64,000 nt of DNA from Candidatus Polarisedimenticolia bacterium (lineage in GTDB: Bacteria; Acidobacteriota; Polarisedimenticolia; Gp22-AA2; AA152): positions 62,001 through 126,000 of the forward strand of contig DASYRE010000041.1 of the NCBI GenBank assembly GCA_036004685.1, given 5' to 3'. The translations under genes were made by a program, and so were the position numbers. Under the pieces are notes generated by a model. That model was not told the origin of the DNA and did no database searches. It saw only the letters and a program-made list of their open reading frames with translations. Of the stretch, positions 25,734 to 34,139 are shown piece by piece. The stretch's first letter is position 1; the number at the start of each line of letters is the position of its first letter.

Positions 25734-27230
25734 GTGAAACACGAATTGATCATCAACGCCGGCCCCCAGGAGACGCGCATCGCGCTTCTCGAGGACGGCC
25801 TGCCCGTCGAGGTTTTCCTCGAGCGCTCGAGCGCTCCCTCCATCCTCGGGAACGTCTACAAGGGACGCGTCAGCAACGTCCTGCCCGGGATGCAATCGGC
25901 GTTCGTGGATCTGGGTCTGGACCGGGACGCTTTCCTCTACGTCACCGATCTGCTCCCCTCGGAGCAAGCGCCGGGAGATCCAGAGCCGGGTTCGGCGGAG
26001 GGGGAGCGCCCGGGCGGACGCGCCTCGCGGCGGGGGCCCGCGATCGAGAGTCTCCTGCAGGCCGGGCAGGAAATCCTGGTCCAGGTCACCAAAGAGGCGC
26101 TCGGCAGCAAGGGTCCCCGGGTGAGCACCCAGATCGCCCTTCCCGGCCGGCTCCTCGTGTTCCTTCCCGCGGGCACCTGCCGCTCCGTCTCGCGGCGGAT
26201 CACCTCAGACGAAGAGGGCGGGCGCCTGGTGGAGCTCGTCAAAAACCTCCCAGGGACGGGCGGCTTCATCGCCAGGACGGCGGCCGCGGGGATCGATTCG
26301 GCCGCCCTGGAGCGCGAAGCACGGCAGCTCCGTCTCTACTGGGAGGATCTGCGCCGGAGCGCGGAGGCGGCGCCCGTTCCCTCCTGCCTCCACCGGCAGG
26401 CCGGCCTGGTTCTCAAGATTCTGCGCGATCTCGCTTCGTCCGACCTGGAGCGCATCGTCGTGGACGACGACGCCACCCTCCGGCGCTGCCGGGAGTGGGT
26501 GGAGGAGCTTCTTCCGGTCACGGGCCCCGCGGTCCAGAGCCATGGGGGAACGGAGGAGATCTTCGAAGCGTTCGGGATCGAGCGGGAGCTGGAGAAGGCC
26601 TTGAGACGCCGCGTCTGGCTTCCCTCGGGAGGCTTCCTGTTCATCCAGCCCACCGAAGCCCTTGTGGCGATCGACGTGAACACCGGCAAGTTCGTGGGGG
26701 AGCGTCGGTTCGAGGAGACCGCCTTGAAGACCAACCTCGAAGCGGCTCGGGAAGCGGTCCGGCAGATTCGGCTGCGCGATCTCGGGGGAATCCTGGTCAT
26801 CGACTTCATCGATCTCGAGGAGGAGGAAAGCCGGCGAGCGCTCGCCGGTGCTCTCGAGGAAGCGCTCAAGTCGGATCGGGCGCGGAGCAGGATGTTGCAG
26901 ATGAGCGACTTCGGACTCGTGCAGATCACCCGCCAGCGGCTCAGAAAGGGTCTCGAGGGCCTCTTGTGCCGCTCCTGTCCCACCTGCCGCGGGACGGGGC
27001 GGGTGAAGAACGCGGAGACCGTGCGATTTCAGATCCAGCGCGAGTTGAAAAAGATGGTTCCGCTGTTGGAGCGGGGCATCGTGATTCGCGCCCATCCGGA
27101 GGTCGCCGGCTTGATGGACGCGGACCGGGCTCTCCTGAGCCGCGCGACCGGGCTTAGCCCGGCCCATGAGGTGCGCATCGAGGCGGTGGCGGGGTTTCAC
27201 CCGGAGGAGTTCGAAATCCGCGGCGCCTAA
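25734..27230 (+). CDS. rng: Ribonuclease E/G family endoribonuclease
   Basis: A 498-residue RNase G-type protein that cuts single-stranded A/U-rich RNA and matures 16S rRNA 5' ends in known relatives. It has the N-terminal MKHELIINAGPQETRIAL-like opening, an S1 domain (about 35-145) carrying a non-conserved insert of about 30 residues rich in Gly, Pro, Glu and Arg (about 80-108), and the DNase I-like domain with metal-binding Asp314 (AIDVNTGK) and Asp357 (VIDFIDLE). The zinc-link motif CRSCPTC is also present. The start is GTG at 25734 with no good ribosome site, so coupling to the gene ending at 25701 is likely. The frame is open further upstream, but that sequence is a shadow of the rSAM gene. 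Confidence 0.93.
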   Translation: MKHELIINAGPQETRIALLEDGLPVEVFLERSSAPSILGNVYKGRVSNVLPGMQSAFVDLGLDRDAFLYVTDLLPSEQAPGDPEPGSAEGERPGGRASRRGPAIESLLQAGQEILVQVTKEALGSKGPRVSTQIALPGRLLVFLPAGTCRSVSRRITSDEEGGRLVELVKNLPGTGGFIARTAAAGIDSAALEREARQLRLYWEDLRRSAEAAPVPSCLHRQAGLVLKILRDLASSDLERIVVDDDATLRRCREWVEELLPVTGPAVQSHGGTEEIFEAFGIERELEKALRRRVWLPSGGFLFIQPTEALVAIDVNTGKFVGERRFEETALKTNLEAAREAVRQIRLRDLGGILVIDFIDLEEEESRRALAGALEEALKSDRARSRMLQMSDFGLVQITRQRLRKGLEGLLCRSCPTCRGTGRVKNAETVRFQIQRELKKMVPLLERGIVIRAHPEVAGLMDADRALLSRATGLSPAHEVRIEAVAGFHPEEFEIRGA

Positions 27231-27412
27231 TTCGGGGCAGGTTTGGACCCGGCGGCTGAAACCCGCCGCGGGTCAACCCGCCTCGACGGCCTTGCCGCCG
27301 CCGGCGTCCGATCGCTGCCGAGCTCCGCGCCGCGCCCGCATCCAGGGGGATTCGGCTTCCAAGTCGTTGGATGCGTGCCGCCGCCCGAAGGTTTTTCCGG
27401 AGAGGGGGGAGT

Positions 27413-27895
27413 CTACATTGAAGGGCGGTTCCGGAGCCGATAGGCGCGGCGCTCGGATGCCTCCTGCGCCAGACGGAGGTCCTCGTCGGTCTCAAGAAGG
27501 AGAGGGGGAGCGGGGATCGGGACTCCCCGAGGATCGATGGCCACGACGGTGACGAAGGCCGTGGTCGTGTGTCGCCGCTTCCCGGTGAAAGGATCCTCGG
27601 ATTCCACTCGGACTCCGATTTCCATCGAGGATCGGAAGACGTTGTGGATCCTGCCTTCGAGGATGACGATGCTCCCGAGGCGCACGGGGGAGTGGAAGGT
27701 CAGGCCGTCGACCGACGCGGTGGCAATCTGGGTCTTGCAGTGCCGCATTCCGACGATGGCTGCCGCCTTGTCAATCAGGGCCATCACACGGCCGCCGAAG
27801 ATGTTCCCCTGAGGATTCGTGTCCTCGGGGATGACCAGCTCGGTCATGGTCACCCGCGAAGCCGAAGCCGGTTTGCCCTCCAGCGTGTCGGTCAT
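27413..27895 (-). CDS. Hotdog-fold acyl-CoA thioesterase
   Basis: A 160-residue single hotdog-domain protein of the YciA/BACH acyl-CoA hydrolase type, with the catalytic-region signature ELVIPEDTNPQGNIFGGRVMALIDKAAAIVG and the second strand TFHSPVRLGSIVILEGRIHNVFRSSMEIGV. It hydrolyses acyl-CoA to free acid and CoA in the cytoplasm; chain-length preference cannot be read from sequence. It is leftward and convergent with rng across a 182-bp gap (27231-27412) that holds an imperfect GC-rich hairpin near 27257-27285 and no gene. Confidence 0.9.
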   Translation of the reverse strand: MTDTLEGKPASASRVTMTELVIPEDTNPQGNIFGGRVMALIDKAAAIVGMRHCKTQIATASVDGLTFHSPVRLGSIVILEGRIHNVFRSSMEIGVRVESEDPFTGKRRHTTTAFVTVVAIDPRGVPIPAPPLLLETDEDLRLAQEASERRAYRLRNRPSM

Positions 27896-27921
27896 CCTCG
27901 GAATGCGCCTCCCGAAAAGCC

Positions 27922-27950
27922 TCTATAGCACGGATCTCCCCTCCCTCCAA
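27922..27950 (-). promoter_or_regulatory. Sigma70-type promoter for the thioesterase
   Basis: On the minus strand: TTGGAG (27950-27945), a 17-bp spacer and TATAGA (27927-27922). The ATG at 27895 follows at about 20 nt from the expected start. Confidence 0.6.
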
Positions 27951-28048
27951 GCTCCTCCGGACGTCGGCAAAGGTTCGGCGGAGGGCGCCATGGATCGGCG
28001 GACCTCGGTCGGGTTCGAGGCCTCCGCCGGGGCGGTGCTGCAATCGGA

Positions 28049-28077
28049 TTGACAAGGCTCCAGGAGGCCGGTAGACT
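28049..28077 (+). promoter_or_regulatory. Sigma70 promoter for the flavin operon
   Basis: TTGACA (28049-28054), a 17-bp spacer and TAGACT (28072-28077). The start would be near 28084, immediately upstream of the palindrome at 28088-28106. Confidence 0.75.
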
Positions 28078-28087
28078 TCGCCCCCAT

Positions 28088-28106
28088 ATTGAGACTGAGT
28101 CGCAAT
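28088..28106. promoter_or_regulatory. 19-bp operator-like palindrome (possibly Fur-like)
   Basis: ATTGAGACT-G-AGTCGCAAT has 8 of 9 positions symmetric around a central G. It lies at about +5 to +23 of the flavin-operon promoter, where a bound repressor would block transcription. Its TGAGACT-N-AGTCGCA core matches the 7-1-7 Fur pattern at 9 of 14 positions, which is suggestive only; another dimeric repressor is possible. Confidence 0.5.
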
Positions 28107-28436
28107 TTCTGATCGCCGGAGCCGGCGTCCCATGGATGGAAGAAACGAAGCGCATCGGCCGTCGCTCGAAGGCGCGAAAGCTCCGTTCGGCCACGGCACG
28201 CCGGGCGATCCTCGAAGCGCACCATGGCGTTCGGCGCCGCCTGATCCGGCGCCTGAGCCGGGGGGCGGGTGGCCGTCTTCGAAGGGGTTGCGGGAGCCCG
28301 CCGGCACGGCCCCGATCGGCAGCGCCGGCGGTGTCCTCGATTTACGTACGGGACGGATCCGGCACCTCCCCGGGGAGCCCTGGCGCCGAAGACGATTCCG
28401 GCCGGCGCGCCACGTTCCGCGAGGACTTCGCCAGGG
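28107..28436 (+). other. Long untranslated leader without a recognisable gene
   Basis: About 330 bp between the operator-like palindrome and the ApbE start. Frames open here have biased, Arg/Pro/Gly-rich composition and no similarity I recognise on either strand. No terminator, known riboswitch or tRNA is evident. A CCCGG-ATTCGAT-CCGGG hairpin (about 28445-28461) sits just inside the assigned start. Confidence 0.5.
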
Positions 28437-29531
28437 ATGCGCCCCGGATTCGATCCGGGATCTTGGGCCTGTCCGTTGAGGGGGACCGCTGCCGCGGCGC
28501 TGGTCGCGCTCCTGACTTCGTGGGCGATCGCCGGAGCGTCACCTCCGAAAAAACCTCCCTCTTCCCTAGTGCGGGCACGGTTCCTGATGGGAACCGTTTT
28601 CCGGTTCGAAGCGTCTGAGGGAATCCCGGCCGCAGCGCGCGCGGCAGCGCTCGAGTCGGCGCTGGACGAAGTGGATCGCCTCGAGCGGATTCTGAGCAAT
28701 TGGCGGAGCGAGAGCGAGCTCTCGCGCCTGAATCGAAGCGCGCGGCGAAGGGCGACGCGCGTCTCGGCCGATCTCTTCGAAGCGGTCGAGCGCGCCTTGT
28801 ACTGGGCGCGCGAAACCGAGGGGGCCTTCGATCCCACGGTCGAGCCTCTGACGCGCCGATTCAGACACACGCCTTCCCAGGGGAGCCCGGCCTCTTCGGC
28901 CGACTGGCGCGCGGGGCACGGGAATTGGCGAGACGTCTCGCTGAACCGGCGCTCCCGCACGATTCGCTTTCGCCGCGGCGTCCAGGGATTGGACCTGGGA
29001 GGGATCGCCAAGGGATTCGCTCTGGATCGGGCGGCGGCGGTTCTTCGCCGGCAGGGGATGAATGCCTTCTTGCTGGACGCCGGAGGTCAGGTCCTGGCGG
29101 CGGGCGCGCCGGCGGGGATGCGGGGATGGCCCGTGGCGGTGGCCGATCCCGCGCGCCGGGACAGGCCATTCCTGCCGCTGCTGGTGACCGATGTCTCCGC
29201 CGCCACTTCCGGCAATGCGGAGAGGCCGGGGGAGATCGTCGATCCGGTCACGGGCGCGACGCTTCGCTGGAAGGGAAGCGCGACCGCGGTGGCGCCCGAC
29301 GCGACTTCCGCCGACGCTCTATCCACCGCCCTCTTCGTCCTGGGATCGGAGCGAGGAACGCGGTGGGCCCGGCGACGCCACGACGTGGCGGCGGTTTTCT
29401 TGGATCCGGGAGATCGCGGACCAACGAGGATTTCCGGGACCGTGTCGGAGACGGAGGCCCGGAACCGGCCGATCGAGTTCTTCTCAACGACCGATCACCA
29501 GGGGAGGATCCGGCATGTTTCGTTCCGGTAG
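28437..29531 (+). CDS. apbE: ApbE-family FAD:protein FMN transferase
   Basis: A 364-residue exported enzyme that attaches FMN covalently to Ser/Thr of FMN-binding domains. It has the ApbE features RFLMGTVFRFE, LERILSNWRSESELSRLN, DLGGIAKGFALDRAA, FLLDAGGQVLAAG, ATSGNAERPGEIVDP and TSADALSTALFVLG. A signal peptide (LVALLTSWAIAGA) precedes it. The start is uncertain: ATG at 28437 has GAGGA at 11 bp; TTG at 28476 would give a more classical signal peptide but has no ribosome site. Its likely substrate is the FMN-binding protein two genes downstream. It overlaps the porin gene by 17 bp. Confidence 0.87.
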   Translation: MRPGFDPGSWACPLRGTAAAALVALLTSWAIAGASPPKKPPSSLVRARFLMGTVFRFEASEGIPAAARAAALESALDEVDRLERILSNWRSESELSRLNRSARRRATRVSADLFEAVERALYWARETEGAFDPTVEPLTRRFRHTPSQGSPASSADWRAGHGNWRDVSLNRRSRTIRFRRGVQGLDLGGIAKGFALDRAAAVLRRQGMNAFLLDAGGQVLAAGAPAGMRGWPVAVADPARRDRPFLPLLVTDVSAATSGNAERPGEIVDPVTGATLRWKGSATAVAPDATSADALSTALFVLGSERGTRWARRRHDVAAVFLDPGDRGPTRISGTVSETEARNRPIEFFSTTDHQGRIRHVSFR

Positions 29532-30933
29532 GTTTCTTGGCATCGCCTTCGCGCTGCTTGGACTCATCCTGAATCCGGGGGGAGCCTTGTGGGCCGAATC
29601 GCCCGCTCCGCCGGTCTCCTCTTCCGGCGATCTGGAGACTAGGATTCGCGACTTGGAGGCGCAGGTCAAGAAACTGGCGGCGGCGGTGGAGGCTTTGCGG
29701 AGCGAAGCGCCGCCCGGAAAGCCGGACGGCATCGCGGAGCTGGAACGGCAGATCGATGTGTTGACCCGCGAGATCGAGCGCTTGCGGCTCGGCGAGGCGG
29801 CGGGGACCGAGGCCGGGGAATCGAGACACGGATTCGGGCCCGCCGCCTCGAAGATCTATCAGGTCCGTCACGGCGTCTCGGTCGGAGGCTATGGAGAGCT
29901 GGCGTATCGGAACTTCCGGAATGAGACGGACGATGGGTCGCCCGCGGGGGTAAACGATACCCTGGACCTCTCTCGAGTGGTGCTCTATTTCGGCTACAAA
30001 TGGACCGATCGGTTTCTCTTCAATTCCGAGATCGAATTCGAGCACGCGACCACCGGAGAAGGGGACGAGGAGAAGGGAGAAGTCTCCGTGGAATTCGCCT
30101 ACCTCGACTTTCTGCTCCGCAAGGGATTGAACGCACGGGCCGGGCTCCTCCTGGTGCCCGTCGGATTCATCAACGAGCTTCACGAGCCGACCGCTTTCCA
30201 CGGCGTCCTTCGCCCCGAGGTGGAACGGGTCGTAATTCCCTCCACCTGGAGGGAGGCGGGGGCCGGAGTATTCGGGGAGGCCGGAAAGTTCACCTACCGT
30301 GCCTACCTCATGACGGGATTGAACGGACTCGGCTTCTCGGGCGACGAGGGGCTGCGCGAAGGAAGACAGGGAGGATCCTCTGCCGCGGCCGAGGATTTCG
30401 CCCTGGCGGGCCGCCTCGATTTCACCGGCTTTGCCTCGTTTCTCGCCGGCGTCTCCGGCTACGCCGGAGACTCGTCGCAAGGCGCGGTTTCGGCGGGAGC
30501 GCGCGTGACCCTGGCCGACGCTCACGTCCAGTATCAGTGGAGGGGGCTCGAGCTCCGCGCCCTCTGGACGCAGGTCGCCATCCACGATGCCGACGACCTG
30601 AACGCCGCCTTGGGAATCCTTCCGGGCTCGAACGAAACGATCGGGGAGAAGCTCCGCGGGTGGTACGCTCAGGCCGCCTGGGATATTCTCTCCCTACGAG
30701 CTGCGTCGTCCGTTTCGCTGATCCCGTTCGTCCGCTACGAGTCCTTGGATACCCAGGCGCGCGTGCCCGCCGGATTCTCGGCGGATCCGGGGAACGACCG
30801 GAGGATTCTGACCATGGGCCTTTCCTGGAAGCCGATCGCGCAGATCGTGGTGAAGGCCGACTATCAGAACGCCTCGAACGACGCCGGCACGGGTCTCGAT
30901 GAATTCAATCTCGGCTTGGGGTGGATATTCTGA
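29515..30933 (+). CDS. Outer-membrane porin with N-terminal coiled coil
   Basis: A 472-residue exported protein. It has a signal peptide (1-27), a periplasmic coiled coil (about 36-105, LETRIRDLEAQVKKLAAAVEALR then a second heptad block), and from about residue 115 a beta-barrel with alternating aromatic strands (VGGYGELAYRNFRN, VVLYFGYKWTDRFLFNSEIEFEH) ending in a C-terminal Phe (LGLGWIF), the usual BamA signal. The architecture resembles OprO/OprP-like or carbohydrate-selective porins. It sits between ApbE and the FMN-binding protein, so it may admit the electron acceptor or donor for that module. The start is ATG at 29515 with GGGGAGGA upstream, inside the end of apbE. Confidence 0.82.
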   Translation: MFRSGRFLGIAFALLGLILNPGGALWAESPAPPVSSSGDLETRIRDLEAQVKKLAAAVEALRSEAPPGKPDGIAELERQIDVLTREIERLRLGEAAGTEAGESRHGFGPAASKIYQVRHGVSVGGYGELAYRNFRNETDDGSPAGVNDTLDLSRVVLYFGYKWTDRFLFNSEIEFEHATTGEGDEEKGEVSVEFAYLDFLLRKGLNARAGLLLVPVGFINELHEPTAFHGVLRPEVERVVIPSTWREAGAGVFGEAGKFTYRAYLMTGLNGLGFSGDEGLREGRQGGSSAAAEDFALAGRLDFTGFASFLAGVSGYAGDSSQGAVSAGARVTLADAHVQYQWRGLELRALWTQVAIHDADDLNAALGILPGSNETIGEKLRGWYAQAAWDILSLRAASSVSLIPFVRYESLDTQARVPAGFSADPGNDRRILTMGLSWKPIAQIVVKADYQNASNDAGTGLDEFNLGLGWIF

Positions 30934-30934
30934 A

Positions 30935-31486
30935 ATGTCCCGATCGACGCGCTTGCTTGCCGCGCTGGCGACCCTGCTTCACCTCCTGGCGGCGGATTCC
31001 GCCGCGGGCAAGGTCTATCTCACCCAGACGGAGGCGCTCGCGACGGCGTTTCCCGCTCCTGCCAAGAGCGAGCGGCGGAGCCTGTTCCTGGATGACGCCC
31101 AGGCGGCCCGCGTGGAGCGGGAATCGGGGCAGAAACTCGCTTCCCGGCTGGTCATCTATTATGTCGGGACGGCGGCAGGCGGAGCCGCCGGCTACGCTTA
31201 TTTCGACACGCACCTGGTGCGGACGCTTCCGGAGACGATCATGGTCCTGGTGAAGCCCGACGGGGCCGTCGGGAAGATCCTGGTGCTCTCGTTCGCGGAG
31301 CCGGAGGACTATCTGCCCCGCGGCGCCTGGCTCGGGCAGTTTCCGGGGCGGAGCCTCGACCCCGACCTGGCGCTCCGGCGAGGCCTACGCAACCTGACCG
31401 GAGCCTCCCTCACCGCCGAGGCGATCACCGCGGCGTGCCGCCGAATTCTCGCGATTCACCGGATCGTCCGGGCCGGGCCTCCATGA
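30935..31486 (+). CDS. Exported FMN-binding-domain protein (covalent flavinylation target)
   Basis: A 183-residue protein with a signal peptide (1-24) and one FMN-bind domain like RnfG/NqrC. The flavinylation motif reads NLTGASLTAEAI (residues 153-164), with Ser158 as the likely FMN-bearing residue in place of the more common Thr. Upstream features fit the family: YYVGTAAGGAAGYAYFDTHLV and the redox-domain strand IMVLVKPDGAVGKILVLSFAEPEDYL. It starts 2 bp after the porin stop and its stop overlaps the next start (ATGA). It is predicted to carry electrons in the periplasm, loaded by the ApbE of this operon. Confidence 0.88.
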   Translation: MSRSTRLLAALATLLHLLAADSAAGKVYLTQTEALATAFPAPAKSERRSLFLDDAQAARVERESGQKLASRLVIYYVGTAAGGAAGYAYFDTHLVRTLPETIMVLVKPDGAVGKILVLSFAEPEDYLPRGAWLGQFPGRSLDPDLALRRGLRNLTGASLTAEAITAACRRILAIHRIVRAGPP

Positions 31487-31992
31487 TCCGTCGGGGCGAG
31501 AAGATCCTTCTGTGGCTTTCGACGGTTCTGACGGCCGGATCGGGTGCGCTGTATGCCTGGATGAAGTACCTGATGAAGCCGGAGGACCCGCTGTCCGTCG
31601 TGAACCATCCATGGCAGCCCGGTCTGCTGGCCGCTCACGTCCTCGCGGCGCCTCTGCTGCTCTTCGGGATCGGGCTGATTACCCGCGAGCATATCCTCGG
31701 CCGATTTCATGATCCGCGCGCCAGAAAGAGGCGCTTGAGCGGAACGATGGTCGCCCTGGCGGCGGCGCCCATGGTCGCTTCGGGCTATCTCCTCCAAGTT
31801 CTCACTGCGGCGCCGGCACGCCGGACGGCCGGCCTGATCCACCTGGCGCTGGGGGCCGCATTCGTGACGGCCTATTCCCTGCACGCGGCGCTCGGCCGGC
31901 GCGCCGAGAAGGTCTCAACCCCGAAACCTGCCGGGTCGCTGCCGGGCCCCTCCCGGACCCGGCGCCGGCGGGTCTCGGCGGGTCCGAATTGA
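31483..31992 (+). CDS. Four-helix membrane protein with conserved-position histidines (cytochrome b-like)
   Basis: A 169-residue inner-membrane protein with four predicted helices (about 8-27, 46-67, 87-108, 114-136). His42, His52, His70, His120 and His134 lie in or next to helices 2 and 4, a pattern expected for b-type haem ligation as in DUF4405-like quinol/flavin-linked proteins. It is translationally coupled to the FMN-binding protein and is the last gene of the operon. The inferred role is to pass electrons from the membrane to the flavoprotein. No similarity is certain beyond topology. The C-terminal about 30 residues are basic and Pro-rich, probably cytoplasmic. Confidence 0.72.
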   Translation: MIRRGEKILLWLSTVLTAGSGALYAWMKYLMKPEDPLSVVNHPWQPGLLAAHVLAAPLLLFGIGLITREHILGRFHDPRARKRRLSGTMVALAAAPMVASGYLLQVLTAAPARRTAGLIHLALGAAFVTAYSLHAALGRRAEKVSTPKPAGSLPGPSRTRRRRVSAGPN

Positions 31993-32017
31993 ACCCCCAC
32001 CGGCTTGTCCCTATAAT
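31989..32017 (+). promoter_or_regulatory. Sigma70 promoter for the secreted TPR gene
   Basis: TTGAAC (31989-31994), a 17-bp spacer and a perfect TATAAT (32012-32017). The -35 overlaps the stop of the preceding gene. Start near 32024. Confidence 0.8.
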
Positions 32018-32060
32018 TGAGTGCAATCGCGGGAATTCCAGAGGGCCAGGGAGGAAAGCC

Positions 32061-33431
32061 ATGAATCATCGCATCAAGCGGATCACGCGCGTGTTGGCGG
32101 CTGCGGCCTGCCTGTCCGGAGCCGTATCTTGGTGGGCGGCCCCGGCGAGGGCGGAAAGCACCACGAAGGTCAGCGGCACGATTGTGGACGACAAGGGAGA
32201 ACCCTTGGAAAAAGTCGACGTGTGGTTCGAGAACGTCACCATCAAGGAGAAAAAGGTCGGCCCGGTCAAGACGAACAAGAAGGGAAGATACATCCATCCT
32301 CACCTGGACGTGGGGATCGAGCCGAATTGGAGGGTGGTTCCGAAGCTCCCGGGCTACATGGTCTTGAAAGTCTCGTACAAGCTCGTCGACTCGCAGCGCA
32401 ACGATCGCGGCAGCAGCGAATCGATTCTCAACTCGAAGCAGGAGTTCCCGTCGATCCACCCCGTCCTGGTGGGAGACTCCGGCTTCAACACCGTCGACTT
32501 CGTGATGGTGAAGGAAGCGGATTTTCAGAATGCGATGCGCGCGGCGGTGGCCAAGAAGCAAGGGGGCAGCTCGAGCGGCGCGGCCGCCCCTCCGGCGGGC
32601 GCGGCGTCGCCGGCGCCGGCCGCCGGAGCCGCCGCTCCCGGCGAAGCCGCCGCTCCCCCGGCGGCTCCCATCAAGAACGTGAGCGATGCGATCGCCCTGA
32701 TCACCGCCGGCAAGAACGAGGAGGCCATTCCCATCCTCAAGGACTACCTCGAGAAGAATCCGAACAACGCGCCGGTCCAATTCGCGCTGGGCAAGGCCTA
32801 CATCTCCACGAAACAGTACGACGAAGCGGTGCCGGCCCTCACGAAGACGTTGGCCATCAAGCCGGACCAGGGGGGCGCTCACTTCTACCTCGGCATCGCG
32901 CACGCGCAGATGGGACGGGACGAGGAGGCGATCAAGGAGTTCCAGGCGGAGATCCCGATCAGCCCGGATCAGGATTCGACCTACTCCAACCTGGCCTCGA
33001 TCTACGAGAAGCAGGGGAAGCTGGACGACGCCCTGGAGAACTACAAGAAGGCGGCGGAGATCAACCCCAAGCGGCCGGAGATTCACGCCAGCATGGCGGC
33101 CATCTATGAAAAGAAGGGGAATCAGGCGCTGGCGGAGGCGGAGTACAAGGCGCTGGCCGATGTCGATCCGGCGAACGCCTCGGTCACCTGGTACAACATC
33201 GGCGCGATTGCCAAGAACAACGACAAGAATCCCGACGCCGTCCGGGCGTTCAAGAAGGCGGTGGAGCTCGATCCGAAATACGCCCAGGCGCATCGAGAGC
33301 TGGGCTACGCGCTGGTCCAGCAGGGAGATTTCAACGGAGCGGTGGAGCACTTCAAGAAATATATCGAGCTGGCGCCGAGCGCTCCGGACGCGGGACAGAT
33401 CAAGTCCATGGTTCAACAGCTGTCGCGCTGA
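32061..33431 (+). CDS. Exported protein with carboxypeptidase-regulatory-like domain and TPR repeats
   Basis: A 456-residue exported protein. A signal peptide (1-31, ending APARAE) is followed by a CarboxypepD-reg-like beta domain (about 35-150: KVSGTIVDDKGEPLEKVDVWFEN), a low-complexity Ala/Pro linker (about 172-212) and six TPR units (about 213-450; LGKAYISTKQYDEAVPAL, NLASIYEKQGKLDDALENYKKA). The start is ATG at 32061 behind AGGGAGGAAAG. It is probably periplasmic and may organise envelope complexes; the function is unknown. Similar fusions are common in Acidobacteriota-type genomes, which is my recollection and not shown here. Confidence 0.82.
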   Translation: MNHRIKRITRVLAAAACLSGAVSWWAAPARAESTTKVSGTIVDDKGEPLEKVDVWFENVTIKEKKVGPVKTNKKGRYIHPHLDVGIEPNWRVVPKLPGYMVLKVSYKLVDSQRNDRGSSESILNSKQEFPSIHPVLVGDSGFNTVDFVMVKEADFQNAMRAAVAKKQGGSSSGAAAPPAGAASPAPAAGAAAPGEAAAPPAAPIKNVSDAIALITAGKNEEAIPILKDYLEKNPNNAPVQFALGKAYISTKQYDEAVPALTKTLAIKPDQGGAHFYLGIAHAQMGRDEEAIKEFQAEIPISPDQDSTYSNLASIYEKQGKLDDALENYKKAAEINPKRPEIHASMAAIYEKKGNQALAEAEYKALADVDPANASVTWYNIGAIAKNNDKNPDAVRAFKKAVELDPKYAQAHRELGYALVQQGDFNGAVEHFKKYIELAPSAPDAGQIKSMVQQLSR

Positions 33432-33450
33432 TCCCCGCGGCGCGCGAGAA

Positions 33451-33483
33451 TCCCCGCCGGACTCCGGACCGCTCCGGCGGGGA
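33451..33483. terminator. GC-rich hairpin between convergent genes
   Basis: TCCCCGCCGGA (33451-33461) pairs perfectly with TCCGGCGGGGA (33473-33483) across an 11-nt loop. It sits between the stop of the TPR gene and the stop of gmhA. There is no T tract, so it may be an mRNA 3'-end stabiliser or weak terminator. Confidence 0.5.
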
Positions 33484-33503
33484 CGATGGTCGGAATGGAA
33501 TCG

Positions 33504-34103
33504 TCAGATCGGCTTCCCGCCCGGAATGTTCGGAACGAGCAGCGCTTCCACTTCCTCGCAGATCAGGTGGCCGATCAGGATGTGAACCTCCTGAATCCTG
33601 GCCGTCACCCCATGCCTCACGATGACGGGGTGCTCGCACAGCGCCGCGGCCCCGCCGCCGTCGTTTCCCAGAAGGCCGACTGCCGGCAGGCCCAGCGCGC
33701 GGGTGCGGCGCAGCCCTTCCAGAATGCTCGGGGACTTTCCCGAGGTCGAGATGGCCACGACGGCGTCTCCGGGCCGGGCCAGCGCCTCGATCTGCCTGGC
33801 GAAGATCTGATCGTACGCCGAGTCGTTCGCGACGCTCGTGAGGATCGAGGAATCGGTGGTCAGGGCGAGCGCCGAGAGCGCGCGCCGGTCCCGGGTCATG
33901 CGGTTCACGAGCTCGGCCGAAAGATGCTGCGCGTCGGCCGCGCTCCCCCCGTTTCCGAACAGGAGAATCTTGCCGCCGCCCGCCAGGGCGCGCGCCAGGA
34001 GCTCCGCGGCCCGCTGAACATCGGCCGCGTGCGCGTCGAAAAACTCACTCACCACGTCGAGGTGCGCCTGGACGTCGCGACGGCAGCGATCGGCGAAGCT
34101 CAA
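33504..34103 (-). CDS. gmhA: Sedoheptulose 7-phosphate isomerase
   Basis: A 199-residue SIS-domain enzyme making D-glycero-D-manno-heptose 7-phosphate, the first step to the heptose of lipopolysaccharide core. Motifs: LLFGNGGSAADAQHLSAELVNR, LALTTDSSILTSVANDSAYDQIFARQI, AISTSGKSPSI, and the C-terminal EVHILIGHLICEEVE with the catalytic-region His. The length is typical. It has its own promoter overlapping the end of pgeF. Its presence implies a heptose-containing LPS. Later heptose genes are outside this window. Confidence 0.96.
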   Translation of the reverse strand: MSFADRCRRDVQAHLDVVSEFFDAHAADVQRAAELLARALAGGGKILLFGNGGSAADAQHLSAELVNRMTRDRRALSALALTTDSSILTSVANDSAYDQIFARQIEALARPGDAVVAISTSGKSPSILEGLRRTRALGLPAVGLLGNDGGGAAALCEHPVIVRHGVTARIQEVHILIGHLICEEVEALLVPNIPGGKPI

Positions 34104-34139
34104 GACAGCCTCCTTGTCCCGGGCCGGGATGGATGGAGC

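Noticed and set aside
27231-27412. Intrinsic terminator after rng
   Set aside because: The hairpin near 27257-27285 is imperfect and has no T tract, so I do not call it a terminator.
28440-28465. tRNA T-arm-like hairpin CCCGG-ATTCGAT-CCGGG
   Set aside because: The loop lacks the T-T-C-R-A order at the right place on either strand, and no acceptor, D or anticodon arm can be built around it.
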